A stretch of DNA of 28,921 nt from Opitutaceae bacterium (GCA_016711225.1 JADJTK010000041.1:1-28921), one strand, 5' to 3'. Positions 7,542-16,300 are shown, numbered from the stretch's first letter. The notes: generated by a model from the letters alone, not told the origin. Numbers and translations: made by a program.

Positions 7542-8353
7542 GGGAGCACGCCGCCATGATCAAAGCCATCGAGCTCGTGCAGGATGACGCGCGGGTGGCC
7601 GTTGAGCTTGAGCAGGCGCCAGAGCAGCGCGTTCTCCTCGTAGCGCCCGTTCAGCTCGAGTTCCCGGTCGCCGGTCACCAGCAGGATCGCTGGCAGATCG
7701 CCGCGCACATGAAACAGCGGCGCGAGCTCGTCGACCACCGGCTGCTTCGCCCCGATCCCGCGGGCGCGGCGCGCCGCCATGTGCGTGAGGGTCTGGCCGC
7801 TGAGCGCAAATACACCGGCGAGGTCCGAGCCAGAGCGGTGGTAGGGTGCGAGCCAGCGGGAATCCATCGCCACCATGAGCGCGAGGTAGGCGCCCGCCGA
7901 ATGCCCGGAGAGGAAGACGCGCCGTGGGTCGCCGCCGTACTGTTCGATGTGCTCCAGCGTCCAGGCGATCGCCGCGGCGGCGTCGGCCAGGCAGTCGTTG
8001 GTCGCGGCGCGGGGCGTGAGTCGGTAGTTCACCGCGACGACGGCGATGCCGGCGTTGCGCAGATGCTCCGGGATCTCCTTCGCCCCGTCCGTGAGTCCGC
8101 CGCCATGGAACCACACGACCGTGGAAAAGCCGGACACGCCTACCGGGTGATACACGTCGAGCCGGCAACGCTCCGCCGCATAACCGTCGGGCGGCTGGGT
8201 GTGGTAGGCGAGGTCGCTCGCGATGGCGTAGGTGGGCGCGGGCGCAGGCAGCGAAGCCGGCTCAGCCCTCGCGGAGGCGACGAAGGTCGGCGCCAGCAGC
8301 GCGCCTGCGGAAAGGGCCAACCAGGGCAGGGTAAATGCGAGGGGAAAACGCAT
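7403..8353 (-). CDS. Secreted alpha/beta-hydrolase (esterase), 3' end degraded
   Basis: This is a 316-residue open frame of the hormone-sensitive-lipase/BD-FAE esterase type. Residues 1-30 are a signal peptide (LALSAGALLAPTFVASARA). Family marks: oxyanion motif HGGG (83-86), nucleophile elbow GHSAG with Ser152, acid Asp229 in LLVTGDREL, and catalytic His266 in GFDHGG. The triad is complete and the enzyme would hydrolyse acyl or carbohydrate esters in the periplasm or outside. After His266 the sequence turns into Gly/Arg-rich nonsense (270-316) because the gene runs into the abnormal C/G-rich region. The usual short C-terminal helix is not recognisable in any frame, so the true end near 7555 has been lost. 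The start at 8353 is chosen for the signal peptide; the open frame extends to 8395. Confidence 0.8.
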   Translation of the reverse strand: MRFPLAFTLPWLALSAGALLAPTFVASARAEPASLPAPAPTYAIASDLAYHTQPPDGYAAERCRLDVYHPVGVSGFSTVVWFHGGGLTDGAKEIPEHLRNAGIAVVAVNYRLTPRAATNDCLADAAAAIAWTLEHIEQYGGDPRRVFLSGHSAGAYLALMVAMDSRWLAPYHRSGSDLAGVFALSGQTLTHMAARRARGIGAKQPVVDELAPLFHVRGDLPAILLVTGDRELELNGRYEENALLWRLLKLNGHPRVILHELDGFDHGGVLPGAGGWGCPARGRGGVGGAAGGGVGGGGLRRVLVVGRPAWRGLVRP

Positions 8354-8354
8354 T

Positions 8355-8378
8355 CCCGAGGTTGGCGACGCCCTCGGG
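8355..8378 (-). promoter_or_regulatory. Hairpin immediately before the esterase start codon
   Basis: CCCGAGG (8355-8361) and CCTCGGG (8372-8378) form a 7-bp GC-rich stem with a 10-base loop. On the esterase strand the stem ends one base before the ATG (8353-8351), so in mRNA it would cover the ribosome landing site. This could limit translation, but a role is inferred from position only. Confidence 0.35.
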
Positions 8379-8569
8379 CCTTGGCGATGCCGCAATGCCG
8401 GTTCTCGCGGACCGGCCGTCGCTCCAGCCGCCCTTGGCCGCTCCGATCCGCCCGGCCCGGGTGCGCGAAAGCCAGCAGGGAACGACGATCGGTTGGCACC
8501 TCCTAGGAATATCTCCCCGGCGTCGATTCGTCCTTGGGCCTTCGGGATTTCTGCGCCTTCCTTCTCCCC

Positions 8570-8604
8570 GATTCCGCGTCCTCGTCTCTCGATTCAACCT
8601 CTTC
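8570..8604. repeat. 7-bp tandem repeat before the PfkB kinase gene
   Basis: Heptamers GATTCCG, CGTCCTC, GTCTCTC, GATTCAA, CCTCTTC run to three bases before the ATG at 8607. The unit is more degenerate than in other arrays (GATTC occurs in two of five), but period and position are the same. No Shine-Dalgarno site is present. Confidence 0.5.
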
Positions 8605-8606
8605 CC

Positions 8607-9611
8607 ATGTCCTCCCCCGCTTCCTCCTTTGACCTCATCGGCGTCGGTTCGCCGATCATGGATCTGCTCGCCCCCGTGCCGGAGTCCTTCCTCGCGACCG
8701 TGCGCGGCGACAAGGGCGGCATGGTCCTCGTCGACAACGACGAGATGCAGGACATCGTCTCCCGCCTGCCCGCCCCTCCGGCCTCGGCCACCGGCGGCTC
8801 CGCGGCCAACGCGGTCTTCAATGCCACGCGTCTGGGCCTGCGCTCCACCTTTCTGGGCAAACTCGGCCACGACGATTTCGCCCGCGCCTACCGCGAGCGC
8901 TTCGCGGCAGCCAGCGTCGACGGCTCACGCTTCAAACAGGCAGAGCTGGCCAACGGCCGCTGCCTGGCCCTCGTCACCCCCGACGCCCAGCGCACCCTGC
9001 GCACCTGCCTGGGCGCAGCCATGACACTCTCCCCGGCCGAGATCTCCGTGGACGACTTCCGTGGCTGCCGCCACGCCCACATCGAAGGCTACCTCGTATT
9101 CAACCGCGCCCTCGCCGAGGCGGTGCTCACCGCCGCCCGTGCCGCCGGTTGCACCCTCAGCCTCGACCTCTCATCCTTCGAGGTGGTCGCCTGCGCCCGC
9201 GAGTGGCTGCTCGAGCAGTTCCGGCTCGGCCTCGACATCGTCTTCGGCAACGAGGACGAGATCCGCGCCCTTTTCCAGACCGAGTCCACCGACTACGCCG
9301 CCCATGCCCGCGCCCTCGCCGCGCACGGAACCCTCGCGGTGGTGAAGCTGGGCAAAGACGGCGCCTGGCTCGCCCGCGGGACCGAGCTGCACCGCATCGA
9401 ACCCCTCCGCGTGCCCGAAGTGGTAGATACCAACGGCGCCGGCGACGCCTTCGCCGCGGGGTTCCTCTACGGTCACCTCCGCGGCCTGCCGCTGCCGGCC
9501 TGCGGCCGGCTCGCCTCGCTGCTGGGCGCCGAGACGGTGCGCCACCTCGGCCCGCTCATCCCTGCGGCCGCCTGGGCCGCCGTGCAGCAGCGCGCGCAGC
9601 AGCTCGCCTAA
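8607..9611 (+). CDS. PfkB-family sugar or nucleoside kinase (adenosine-kinase-like)
   Basis: This 334-residue cytoplasmic kinase of the ribokinase fold transfers the gamma-phosphate of ATP to a hydroxyl of a sugar or nucleoside. Signatures: FDLIGVGSPIMDLL at the N-terminus (8-21), GGSAANA (63-69, first PfkB signature, substrate pocket), NEDE (215-218, the NxxE magnesium motif) and DTNGAGDAFAAGF (274-286, second signature, with Asp280 as catalytic base and the anion hole). The overall layout resembles bacterial adenosine-kinase/fructokinase-like members; the exact substrate cannot be read. Start choice: the ATG at 8607 matches the family's first strand; upstream codons in the same frame (to 8232) overlap the divergent esterase gene and are not conserved. 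It converges with pyrD. Confidence 0.9.
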   Translation: MSSPASSFDLIGVGSPIMDLLAPVPESFLATVRGDKGGMVLVDNDEMQDIVSRLPAPPASATGGSAANAVFNATRLGLRSTFLGKLGHDDFARAYRERFAAASVDGSRFKQAELANGRCLALVTPDAQRTLRTCLGAAMTLSPAEISVDDFRGCRHAHIEGYLVFNRALAEAVLTAARAAGCTLSLDLSSFEVVACAREWLLEQFRLGLDIVFGNEDEIRALFQTESTDYAAHARALAAHGTLAVVKLGKDGAWLARGTELHRIEPLRVPEVVDTNGAGDAFAAGFLYGHLRGLPLPACGRLASLLGAETVRHLGPLIPAAAWAAVQQRAQQLA

Positions 9612-9856
9612 GCAAAGCCCACCGCCTGCGACGCCATAGGAGCGGAGCTTACGCCGCCCCAGCAATGCCGGCCCTGGCGACGGGCAGGGCCGAGGGCGTC
9701 ATGATCGAAGTCCCTGCGGCCACCGCGGGCCCATTGCCCCAAGCCGGAAAGGCATCGCGTCTCGTCCCTCGCAACGAAGCAGGCTGGCACGGCGCCCCTA
9801 CGGTCGAGGCATCGCGCTCCCGCAACGGCAGCGCACCTACAGCCCCCTCCGCCCCC
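9612..9856. repeat. REP-like debris between kinase and pyrD genes
   Basis: This 245-base gap between convergent genes holds several degenerate short palindromic units. ATAGGAGCGG lies on the + strand near 9640; CGTAGGGGCG (about 9793-9802) and TTGCGGGAGCGCGATGCC (about 9808-9825) lie on the - strand. GGCATCGCG occurs twice (9751 and 9808), followed each time by a C-rich stretch and CGCAACG. A hairpin with arms CGGCCCTG/CAGGGCCG (9669-9676 and 9685-9692, 8-base loop) may end both transcripts. The grouping is by eye. Confidence 0.4.
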
Positions 9857-10912
9857 TCACCGGTACGCCAGCGCGCGCGCCAGCTCGGCGGCGAAAAACG
9901 GCCCGCGGTAGATCCAGCCGGAATACACCTGCACCAGCGTCGCCCCGGCATCGAGCTTCTCGCCAGCAGAGGCCTCGTCGTGGATGCCGCCCACGCCGAT
10001 GATCGGCAGGCGCCCGGAGGTGGCCCGGGCAATGTAATTGATGATCTCGGTCGAGCGCCGGCACAGCGGCTTGCCACTCAGGCCACCGGCCTCGGTGACC
10101 TGCGCAAACGGGCCCGGGCGCGCCAGCGTCGTGTTGGTGGCGATGATGCCGTCGAGGTGCAGATCGTGCAGGATCTGCAGGATGTCGTCGATCTGCGGCC
10201 AGGTGAGGTCGGGGGCGATCTTGAGGAAGATGGGACGGCGCCCGCCGATGGCGCGGGCCTCGCGCTCGGCGTTGGCCTGCTGCAGGGCACCCAGCAGCTC
10301 GACCAGGCGGTCGTGCTCCTGGAGCTTGCGCAGGTCCGGCGTATTCGGGCTGCTGACGTTGATCGCGATGTAATCGGCGTGGTCGGCCAGCAGGGCGAAG
10401 CTGCCGAGGTAATCCTCCACCGCCTGGTCGAGGGGGGCGATCTTGGACTTGCCCAGGTTAATGCCCAGCGGGATACGGCGGCGGCCGCGGGCGGGCTGGC
10501 CGGCGAGGCGGCGGGCCACGGCCTCGGCCCCCTCGTTGTTGAAGCCCATCCGATTGAGCACGGCCTCTTCGGCGGGAAAGCGGAACAGGCGCGGCTTGGA
10601 ATTGCCGGGCTGGGCGTGGCGGGTGACCGTGCCGATCTCCACGTGGCCGAAGCCAAGGGCCGCACCCGCCGTCCAGCAGTGGGCGTTCTTGTCGAAGCCG
10701 GCGGCCAGGCCCACGCGATTGGGGAACTCCAGTCCGGCGCAGCGCACCGGCCGGCGGGCACTGGCCGGCAGGGCGTTCCACCACTCCAGCAACCGGCACG
10801 CCGGGGGCAGCCGCCCCAGCAACGAGAGCGCGGCGACGACGTTCTCGTGCACCGTTTCGGGGTCGCGTCGAAACGCGAGCGGACGAATCACTTGTTGGTA
10901 AATCAGGCCCAT
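9857..10912 (-). CDS. pyrD: Dihydroorotate dehydrogenase (quinone), class 2
   Basis: This 351-residue membrane-associated flavoprotein oxidises dihydroorotate to orotate, the fourth step of pyrimidine synthesis, passing electrons to quinone. It has the class 2 N-terminal extension (MGLIYQQVIRPLAFRRDPE, helices that dock to the membrane). Core motifs: LAAGFDKN (69-76), RMGFNNEG (121-128), INLGKSK (151-157), NVSSPNTPDLR (185-195, with the catalytic serine loop of class 2 enzymes), KIAPDL (231-236), ATNTT (258-262), GGLSGKPL (277-284) and GVGGI (306-310) for FMN phosphate binding. Length and motif order match the family. The gene is alone on its strand; it converges with the PfkB kinase gene and diverges from the 11126 gene across 213 bases. 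Confidence 0.97.
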   Translation of the reverse strand: MGLIYQQVIRPLAFRRDPETVHENVVAALSLLGRLPPACRLLEWWNALPASARRPVRCAGLEFPNRVGLAAGFDKNAHCWTAGAALGFGHVEIGTVTRHAQPGNSKPRLFRFPAEEAVLNRMGFNNEGAEAVARRLAGQPARGRRRIPLGINLGKSKIAPLDQAVEDYLGSFALLADHADYIAINVSSPNTPDLRKLQEHDRLVELLGALQQANAEREARAIGGRRPIFLKIAPDLTWPQIDDILQILHDLHLDGIIATNTTLARPGPFAQVTEAGGLSGKPLCRRSTEIINYIARATSGRLPIIGVGGIHDEASAGEKLDAGATLVQVYSGWIYRGPFFAAELARALAYR

Positions 10913-11125
10913 GGATGGCCGCCAGACTGGGGCGCGGGCCCCGCCAATTCAAGCCCCCCGCCACACAACTTTGCCGCCCCTGCCGCCATTGGGCGCCCGC
11001 ACCAAAATGCCCCGGAAACAAAACCCGCGTTAAAGGTGTTGACGACCCGCCCGATTTTGGCGGTCACCTATCCCGGCAATTTTACATTGCCCGCAATTTC
11101 CTCCGGCAACCGACACATCTACAAC

Positions 11126-11965
11126 ATGGCGAAATCAACCCCAACACTGGACTGGGCGAACATCCGTCTCGGCGACGACCACAACTGGTGGGTCGAAGAG
11201 CTGAGCGACACCGTCCACTGGGACGTCGATGGCCTCAGCATCATCGATCCCCGCCAGATCGACCACATCGTCGAGCTCTGCGAGCCGCTGCGCGAATACG
11301 GTCTGGATCTGGACAACATCGACACCGCGTTCATCCCCTTCCGCATCGACAAGGATCTGGGCAACGGCCGGGTGCGCCTGGCCCGGGTACGCGATTCGTT
11401 CCTCGAGTCCGAGGAGAAGCTCTTCGCCCTGCCCGATGTCGTCGACGAGGAGAACGGGCCCTATGCCGACTTCCTCGACCAGATCACCCGCGCCCGCGTG
11501 AAGATGCTCAACGATCTTTTCGACTTCGAGCAGAAGCTCACCGTCGACGAGGTCGAGGACCAGCTCCGCGAGGAGCAGAGCAACCGTTTCATGGAGGGCA
11601 AAGCCGTCCATCTCTTCGAGGAGGTCATCGCCATCCTCGACTACGTGCCCGAAGGCTGGGAAGCCGACGACGACGCCCCGGTGAAGGCGGCCGCCGAGGA
11701 GGAGGACGAGTTCCCCGATATCGCCGACGACGAGGATGAGGAGAAGCTCAAGGGCGATGCGTCCCTGCGTTGGGACGACGACGAGGAGAAGAAGGACGGC
11801 GAAGAGAAGAAACTCGACGACGACGAGGATGCCAAGGCCGCGAAGGGCGACGACGACGACGAGGAGGACGAAGACGACGAGGACGACGAAGACGACGACG
11901 AGGACGAAGAGGACGACGACGGGGAGAAGAAACCTGCCCCGAAGGCCCGTCGCAGTCGCGGCTAA
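11126..11965 (+). CDS. Protein of unknown function with a long acidic tail
   Basis: This 279-residue cytoplasmic protein was not recognised. Residues 1-180 look like a folded domain rich in aromatic and acidic residues (WANIRLGDDHNWWVEELSD, IDPRQIDHIVELCEPL, DKDLGNGRVRLARVRD). Helical predictions are likely around 85-172. Residues 188-267 are almost only Asp and Glu with some Lys, and the tail ends basic (KKPAPKARRSRG). This layout resembles polyanionic tails of nucleic-acid mimics, RNA polymerase delta subunit or histone chaperones, but no sequence motif of those was seen, so no function is assigned. The start at 11126 is the first ATG after the divergent promoter region; upstream codons in frame overlap pyrD. 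A strong terminator follows at 11988, so it is probably a single-gene transcript. Confidence 0.85.
   Translation: MAKSTPTLDWANIRLGDDHNWWVEELSDTVHWDVDGLSIIDPRQIDHIVELCEPLREYGLDLDNIDTAFIPFRIDKDLGNGRVRLARVRDSFLESEEKLFALPDVVDEENGPYADFLDQITRARVKMLNDLFDFEQKLTVDEVEDQLREEQSNRFMEGKAVHLFEEVIAILDYVPEGWEADDDAPVKAAAEEEDEFPDIADDEDEEKLKGDASLRWDDDEEKKDGEEKKLDDDEDAKAAKGDDDDEEDEDDEDDEDDDEDEEDDDGEKKPAPKARRSRG
11820..11930 (+). repeat. GAC/GAG trinucleotide low-complexity tract
   Basis: Nearly uninterrupted GAC, GAG and GAA codons encode the Asp/Glu tail of the 11126 gene. The tract is purine-rich on the coding strand and prone to length change by slippage in whole codons. It also generates long Arg-rich open frames in the other phases, which are not genes. 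Confidence 0.8.
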
Positions 11966-11987
11966 GCGTCATCACCGCAGTTTACCC

Positions 11988-12027
11988 AACGCCCGCCGGC
12001 CCCGTGCCGGTGGGCGTTTTTGTTTTT
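11988..12027 (+). terminator. Rho-independent terminator of the 11126 gene
   Basis: AACGCCC-G-CCGGC (11988-12000) pairs with GCCGG-T-GGGCGTT (12006-12018): 13 pairs including one G-U, loop CCCGT. It is followed by a T-rich run (TTTTTGTTTTT within 12017-12027). It begins 22 bases after the TAA at 11965. This is the classical form. Confidence 0.92.
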
Positions 12028-12041
12028 CCTGCCCGCTGTGG

Positions 12042-12061
12042 CGAAGCTCGCCAGAGCTTCG
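12042..12061. repeat. REP-like palindrome
   Basis: CGAAGCTC (12042-12049) and GAGCTTCG (12054-12061) form an 8-bp perfect stem with loop GCCA, embedded in GTGGCG...GTGC. The palindrome after cysS (18912-18931) begins with the same GTGGCG before its stem, so both may belong to one dispersed family. It sits in the gap between the 11126 gene and the convergent hemB. Confidence 0.45.
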
Positions 12062-12146
12062 TGCTCGACCCTTTCCGAAATCCGCCAAGGGGGAGCGCCC
12101 GACCTGGCGCCTCACAGGAGCACACCCGACGAGCCTCTGCCTTCCA

Positions 12147-12173
12147 CTCCGTGCCCTCCGTGGCCTCTGTGGT
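12147..12173. repeat. Degenerate 9-bp tandem repeat downstream of hemB
   Basis: Three consecutive nonamers: CTCCGTGCC, CTCCGTGGC, CTCTGTGGT, followed by TCAAATC. The period differs from the 7-bp arrays but the style is the same: short, degenerate and intergenic. The array lies 72-98 bases past the end of hemB and would be transcribed in antisense sense as ACCACAGAG-type units. Confidence 0.6.
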
Positions 12174-12244
12174 TCAAATCGGCCGTGGCAAGATTACGGA
12201 AGCGCGTGCGAGCACACTGCCAACGCCCGGAAAACGCCTCCTTT

Positions 12245-13258
12245 TCAGCCCGCCAGATCCTGCGCGACGGACCTCGCGAAGTACGTCAGGATCATGTCGG
12301 CCCCGGCGCGCTTGATCGCCAGCAACGACTCGTCGCGGGTGCGCCGCAGGTCGAGCCAGCCCAACCGCGCCGCCGCCTGGATCTGCGAATACTCGCCGGA
12401 CACCTGGTACGCCGCCACCGGCAGATCGGTGGCCTCGCGCAGCTCCCGAATGATGTCCAGATACGCCCCGGCCGGCTTCACCATGAGAATGTCGGCGCCC
12501 TCGGCCTCGTCGAGCAGCGCATCCTTGAGCGCCTCGCGGCGGTTGGCGGGATCGAGCTGGTAGGTGTGTTTGCCGAGCAAAGTCGTGCCCGCGGCCTGCG
12601 CGCTGCCCACCGCCTCGCGGAACGGCCCGTAGTAGGCCGAGTTGAATTTGGCGGCGTAGGAGAGAATCGCAGTCCCGGTGTGGCCGGCCTTGTCGAGCGC
12701 CCGCCGGATCTCGCCCACCCGGCCGTCCATCATGTCGGACGGGGCCACCAGATCGACGCCCGCTTCGGCGTGCAACACGGCCATCTCGGCCAGCGCGGCC
12801 ACAGTCGTGTCGTTGTCCACATCGTCGCCGGCAGCGGTGAGCACCCCGTCGTGCCCATGCGTGGTATACGGGTCGAGGGCGATGTCGGCCACGACCAGCA
12901 GCTCGGGCACGGCCTTCTTCACCGCACGGATGGCGCGCAGGATGAGCGTGTCGGGATTGAGCGCCTCGGCGCCGCGCGGCGTCTTCAGATTCTTGTCGAG
13001 TTTGGGGAACAGCGCCACGGCACGCACCCCGAGTTTGTGCAGCGCGCGGCACTCCTTCACCAGATCGGCCACACTCAGGCGGTAGACGCCCGGCATCGAC
13101 CCGATCTCCTCCGGCACGCCCTTGCCCTCGACGACGAAGAGCGGGGCGATGAGGTCGTCGGCGGTCACCCGCGTCTCAGAGACGAGGGCACGCAGGCCGG
13201 CGGTGCGGCGCAGGCGACGGGGACGCTGGACAAGGTCGAGCTTGATGGGTTCGGGCAT
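12245..13258 (-). CDS. hemB: Delta-aminolevulinic acid dehydratase (porphobilinogen synthase)
   Basis: This 337-residue cytoplasmic enzyme condenses two 5-aminolevulinate molecules to porphobilinogen in tetrapyrrole synthesis. Both active-site lysines are present: Lys204 in YAAKFNSAYYGPFR and Lys261 in MVKPAGAYLD, which forms the Schiff base. The metal-site segment reads DIALDPYTTHGHDG (125-138). The three cysteines of zinc-dependent forms are replaced by Asp/Ala, so this is the magnesium-type enzyme as in plants and Pseudomonas. Also present: SDMMDGRVG (174-182) and YQVSGEY (284-290). The start at 13258 gives the normal N-terminus (KLDLVQRPRRLRRT); upstream in-frame codons to 13324 are not conserved. 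It lies 66 bases behind the hybrid kinase gene on the same strand with no terminator between, so co-transcription is possible. Confidence 0.97.
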   Translation of the reverse strand: MPEPIKLDLVQRPRRLRRTAGLRALVSETRVTADDLIAPLFVVEGKGVPEEIGSMPGVYRLSVADLVKECRALHKLGVRAVALFPKLDKNLKTPRGAEALNPDTLILRAIRAVKKAVPELLVVADIALDPYTTHGHDGVLTAAGDDVDNDTTVAALAEMAVLHAEAGVDLVAPSDMMDGRVGEIRRALDKAGHTGTAILSYAAKFNSAYYGPFREAVGSAQAAGTTLLGKHTYQLDPANRREALKDALLDEAEGADILMVKPAGAYLDIIRELREATDLPVAAYQVSGEYSQIQAAARLGWLDLRRTRDESLLAIKRAGADMILTYFARSVAQDLAG

Positions 13259-13266
13259 GGTTCCGC

Positions 13267-13287
13267 GGGGTTGGGAGCTGGATGCTG
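13267..13287. repeat. 7-bp tandem repeat before hemB
   Basis: On the hemB strand: CAGCATC, CAGCTCC, CAACCCC, ending eight bases before the start codon (13258). It is short, but shows the same period and location as the other arrays. Confidence 0.5.
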
Positions 13288-13324
13288 TTTCGCAGGTGGG
13301 CGCTTGGCAAATCCTTCGCCGCAC

Positions 13325-16300
13325 TCAGGTGGTGCCGCCAACCGAGGGGGGGCCTTTGCGTTGCGCCGCCTCGGCCAGCACCCGCTGGACCGCGGCAAAC
13401 TCGATCGGTTTGGCGATGTATTCGTCCATTCCCGCTGCCAGGCACTGCTCGCGGTCGCCGTCGAGCACGTGGGCGGTCATGGCCACCAGCAGCGGGCGCC
13501 GTTCACGCGGCCACCGGGCCACGATCTCCCGCGCGGCGGCCAGCCCGTCCAACCGGGGCATCTGCACATCGAGAAAGACGATGTCGTATTGCCTCCCGGC
13601 GAGGGCCTCGAGGGCCTCCTGCCCGTTCAACGCGGTATCGGCCGCGTAGCCCAGCCGTCGTAACATCAGTTGCACCACCCGCTGATTGGTCGGGATGTCG
13701 TCGGCCAATAGGATGGCCAGCGGATGCAGGTCCGCCATTCGCAGGGGCGCGGGCCCCGGCGCAGTCGCCTCCGGAGGGGGCAGGCTCGCGGGCTTGGTCA
13801 ACGCCGCCCCGAGCGCGGCGTGCAATGCGGCGGTTTTGACGGGCTTGGTCAACTGCCCCGCGAAACGCACCGCGCCGGCCGGCACCTCGGGCGCACCGAT
13901 CGGACTGAGCAGCACCAGCGCGACGTCGCGCCCCGCTGGATGCGCCAGGATCACCCCGGCCAGCGTCACGCCATCGGTGCCGGTCAACGTGCGCTCGATC
14001 AGCGCAAGATCGAAACGTTCGCCCCGCTCCAGGCTCGCCAGCGCCGCCGCAGCATCCGCCACCGGCACGGGCACCGCCCCCCGTCGCGCCATCTGGGCCG
14101 CGAGCAGGCGGCGCTGGGTGGCATTGTCGTCCACGATCAAAATACGCCGGCCGGCGAGCTCGTCGGGACCGCAGGCCGCATCCTCCGCGGAGGCCGCGTC
14201 CTCCACCCCGACGTCGATCTCGAAGTGAAACAGACTCCCACGCCCCTCCTCGCTCTCGACCCAGATCCGCCCCCCCATCAACGCCACCAGCCGCTGCGAA
14301 ATCGCCAGCCCCAGCCCTGACCCACCGAAGCGGCGGGTCATCGAGGCATCGACCTGACTAAAGCTCTTGAAGAGCCGGTCCATGCGATCGGGCGCGATCC
14401 CGATGCCGGTGTCGCGCACGGTGAAGCGCAACCGCACCCGCTCGGCAGCCGCCCCGGCCACCATGATCACCGAGACCAGCACTTCGCCGCGCTCGGTGAA
14501 CTTGACGGCGTTGGCGACGAGATTGACCAGCACCTGCCGCAACCGCGTCGAGTCGCCCACGATCAGCGCGGGCACGGCGGCATCAACCTCCCCCATCAGC
14601 TCCAACTCCTTGAGCGCGGCGCGCGGGCCGAGGACGTCGAGCACATCCTCCAGGCAATCCTGCAGGATCAACGGCTCGTGCTCGAGCTCAAGCCGGCCGG
14701 CCTCAATCTTCGAAAAATCCAGGATGTCGTTGATGATCGCCATCAGCGAGTCGCCGGCAGTGCCGATCGTCTCGGCAAACTCTTGCTGCTCACGATTGAG
14801 CGGCGTCCCGCGCAGCAGGCCGCTCATACCAATCACGGCGTTGAGCGGCGTGCGAATCTCGTGGCTCATGTTGGCGAGGAATTCCGATTTGGCGGTAGTG
14901 GCGGCCTCCGCCTGCTCGCGCGCGATCACCAACTCGCGGGTACGCTCGGCCACCAGATGCTCCAGGCGGCGGTGTTCCCTTCGCTGGCGCAACACCGATA
15001 CCCGCAACGCCGTGAGACCCGCGCCGACCGCACCGAGCACATACGCCGCATAGGCCCACAGGGTACGGAACCACGGTGGCCGCACCACGAAGGCCAGCGC
15101 CGCCTCGGGGCCCCGGGCCTCGCCGGCCACGGCGCGCACTTTCAGGTTGTAGCTACCCTCCTTGAGGCGGTTGAGAACCGCATGGCCGCTCGTCCCGAGC
15201 GCCGCCCAACCGTCGCCCGAGCCCTCCAGCATCATTTCGAACGATACCGGGGGCCCAAAAGGGCTCGCCGGCGCAGCGAAATGCACCACCAGCGAGTTGT
15301 CTCCATAGTCCAATGGGACCAACGCGAGGTCCGGAGCGAAGAAATAGCGGCTGCTGTTGGCTAGCTGCACCGAGGTGATCACCGCGGCGGGCGGCGTGAG
15401 CGGCGGAGCGGGCAGGCGGGGATCATAACGCACCAGCCGGCGGCGCGCCCACATCCAGACCACGCCGTCCGCCTCCATCGTGAACTCCGAGCAGGCAAAG
15501 CCCACCGGCAGGGTCTCCTCGGCTAGTCGCCCCCCCTCCGGTCGCTCCGCGATGATACGCACCAGATCGGACTCCGAATGCCAGAGGCGGCCGTTCGCAT
15601 CGCGCGCCGGCCGGCCAATGCCGTTGCCCAGCTCCGGATAACGTTGCAGCAGGACGGTGTCCTCGACGAAGGCCCCCCGCGGCGGGTCGAAGCGCAGCTG
15701 CTGGCGGCTGGGCAGGGCAAACCGCACAACACCGTCGATCAGATACAGCTGCACCCAGCCGTCGCCCAGGCCGGCTTCGCGGCCGAAAACACTCAGTACG
15801 GGCTGCCCGTTGCGCACCTCCACCCGCCCCACCCGACCGGCGCCCAGCTCAAGCCAGACCGTGCCGGCAGCATCCTCGATCGCCCCGTAGACCTCGCCCA
15901 GCCCGGGCTGGGGATAGCGCTGGACCGCGACCCCGTCGGCGGTCTCGCGCAGCCAGCCCAGTTCGTCGCGGGCGACGTAGAGCAGCCCCTCCGGCCGCCC
16001 GGTGCCGGGGCTGATCCGGGCGTTGGCGATGCCGGCCGCCACCAGCTTCCAGCCGGTGCTTTCGCGCCGGAAAATCCCGCCCTCGGTGGCCGCCCACAGA
16101 TCGGGACCGACGGCTCCGAGGGTGAAGAGAAAACGCCCCGCTGGCATATCCTCCTCAAACCGTTGCAAGTGTCCGCCAGCGTCGTACACCCCGCGCAGGG
16201 CCCGCCCGTCCACCACCACCCACAGCCGCCCCTGATGGCGCACCGGTTTGGCGTAGGTAAGGCCGCTGGCCAAGCTCGGGGCGAAATGCGTCACCCGCGC

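Noticed and set aside
11039..11067. TTGACG as a -35 box upstream of the 11126 gene
   Set aside because: No acceptable -10 hexamer at 16-18 bases; promoter signals for this lineage are not known well enough to call it.
9149..11125. Long + strand frame leading into the 11126 gene
   Set aside because: It crosses the PfkB gene in another phase and runs antisense to pyrD; conserved-looking sequence begins only at the ATG at 11126.
11126..11965. RNA polymerase delta subunit (rpoE)
   Set aside because: The acidic tail is similar in composition only; the N-terminal domain shows no HARE-HTH-like sequence.
12020..13663. 547-codon open frame on the + strand opposite hemB and the kinase
   Set aside because: It lies antisense to hemB, whose motifs are beyond doubt, and its product is Arg/Gly/His-rich without family features; long shadow frames are expected at this GC content.
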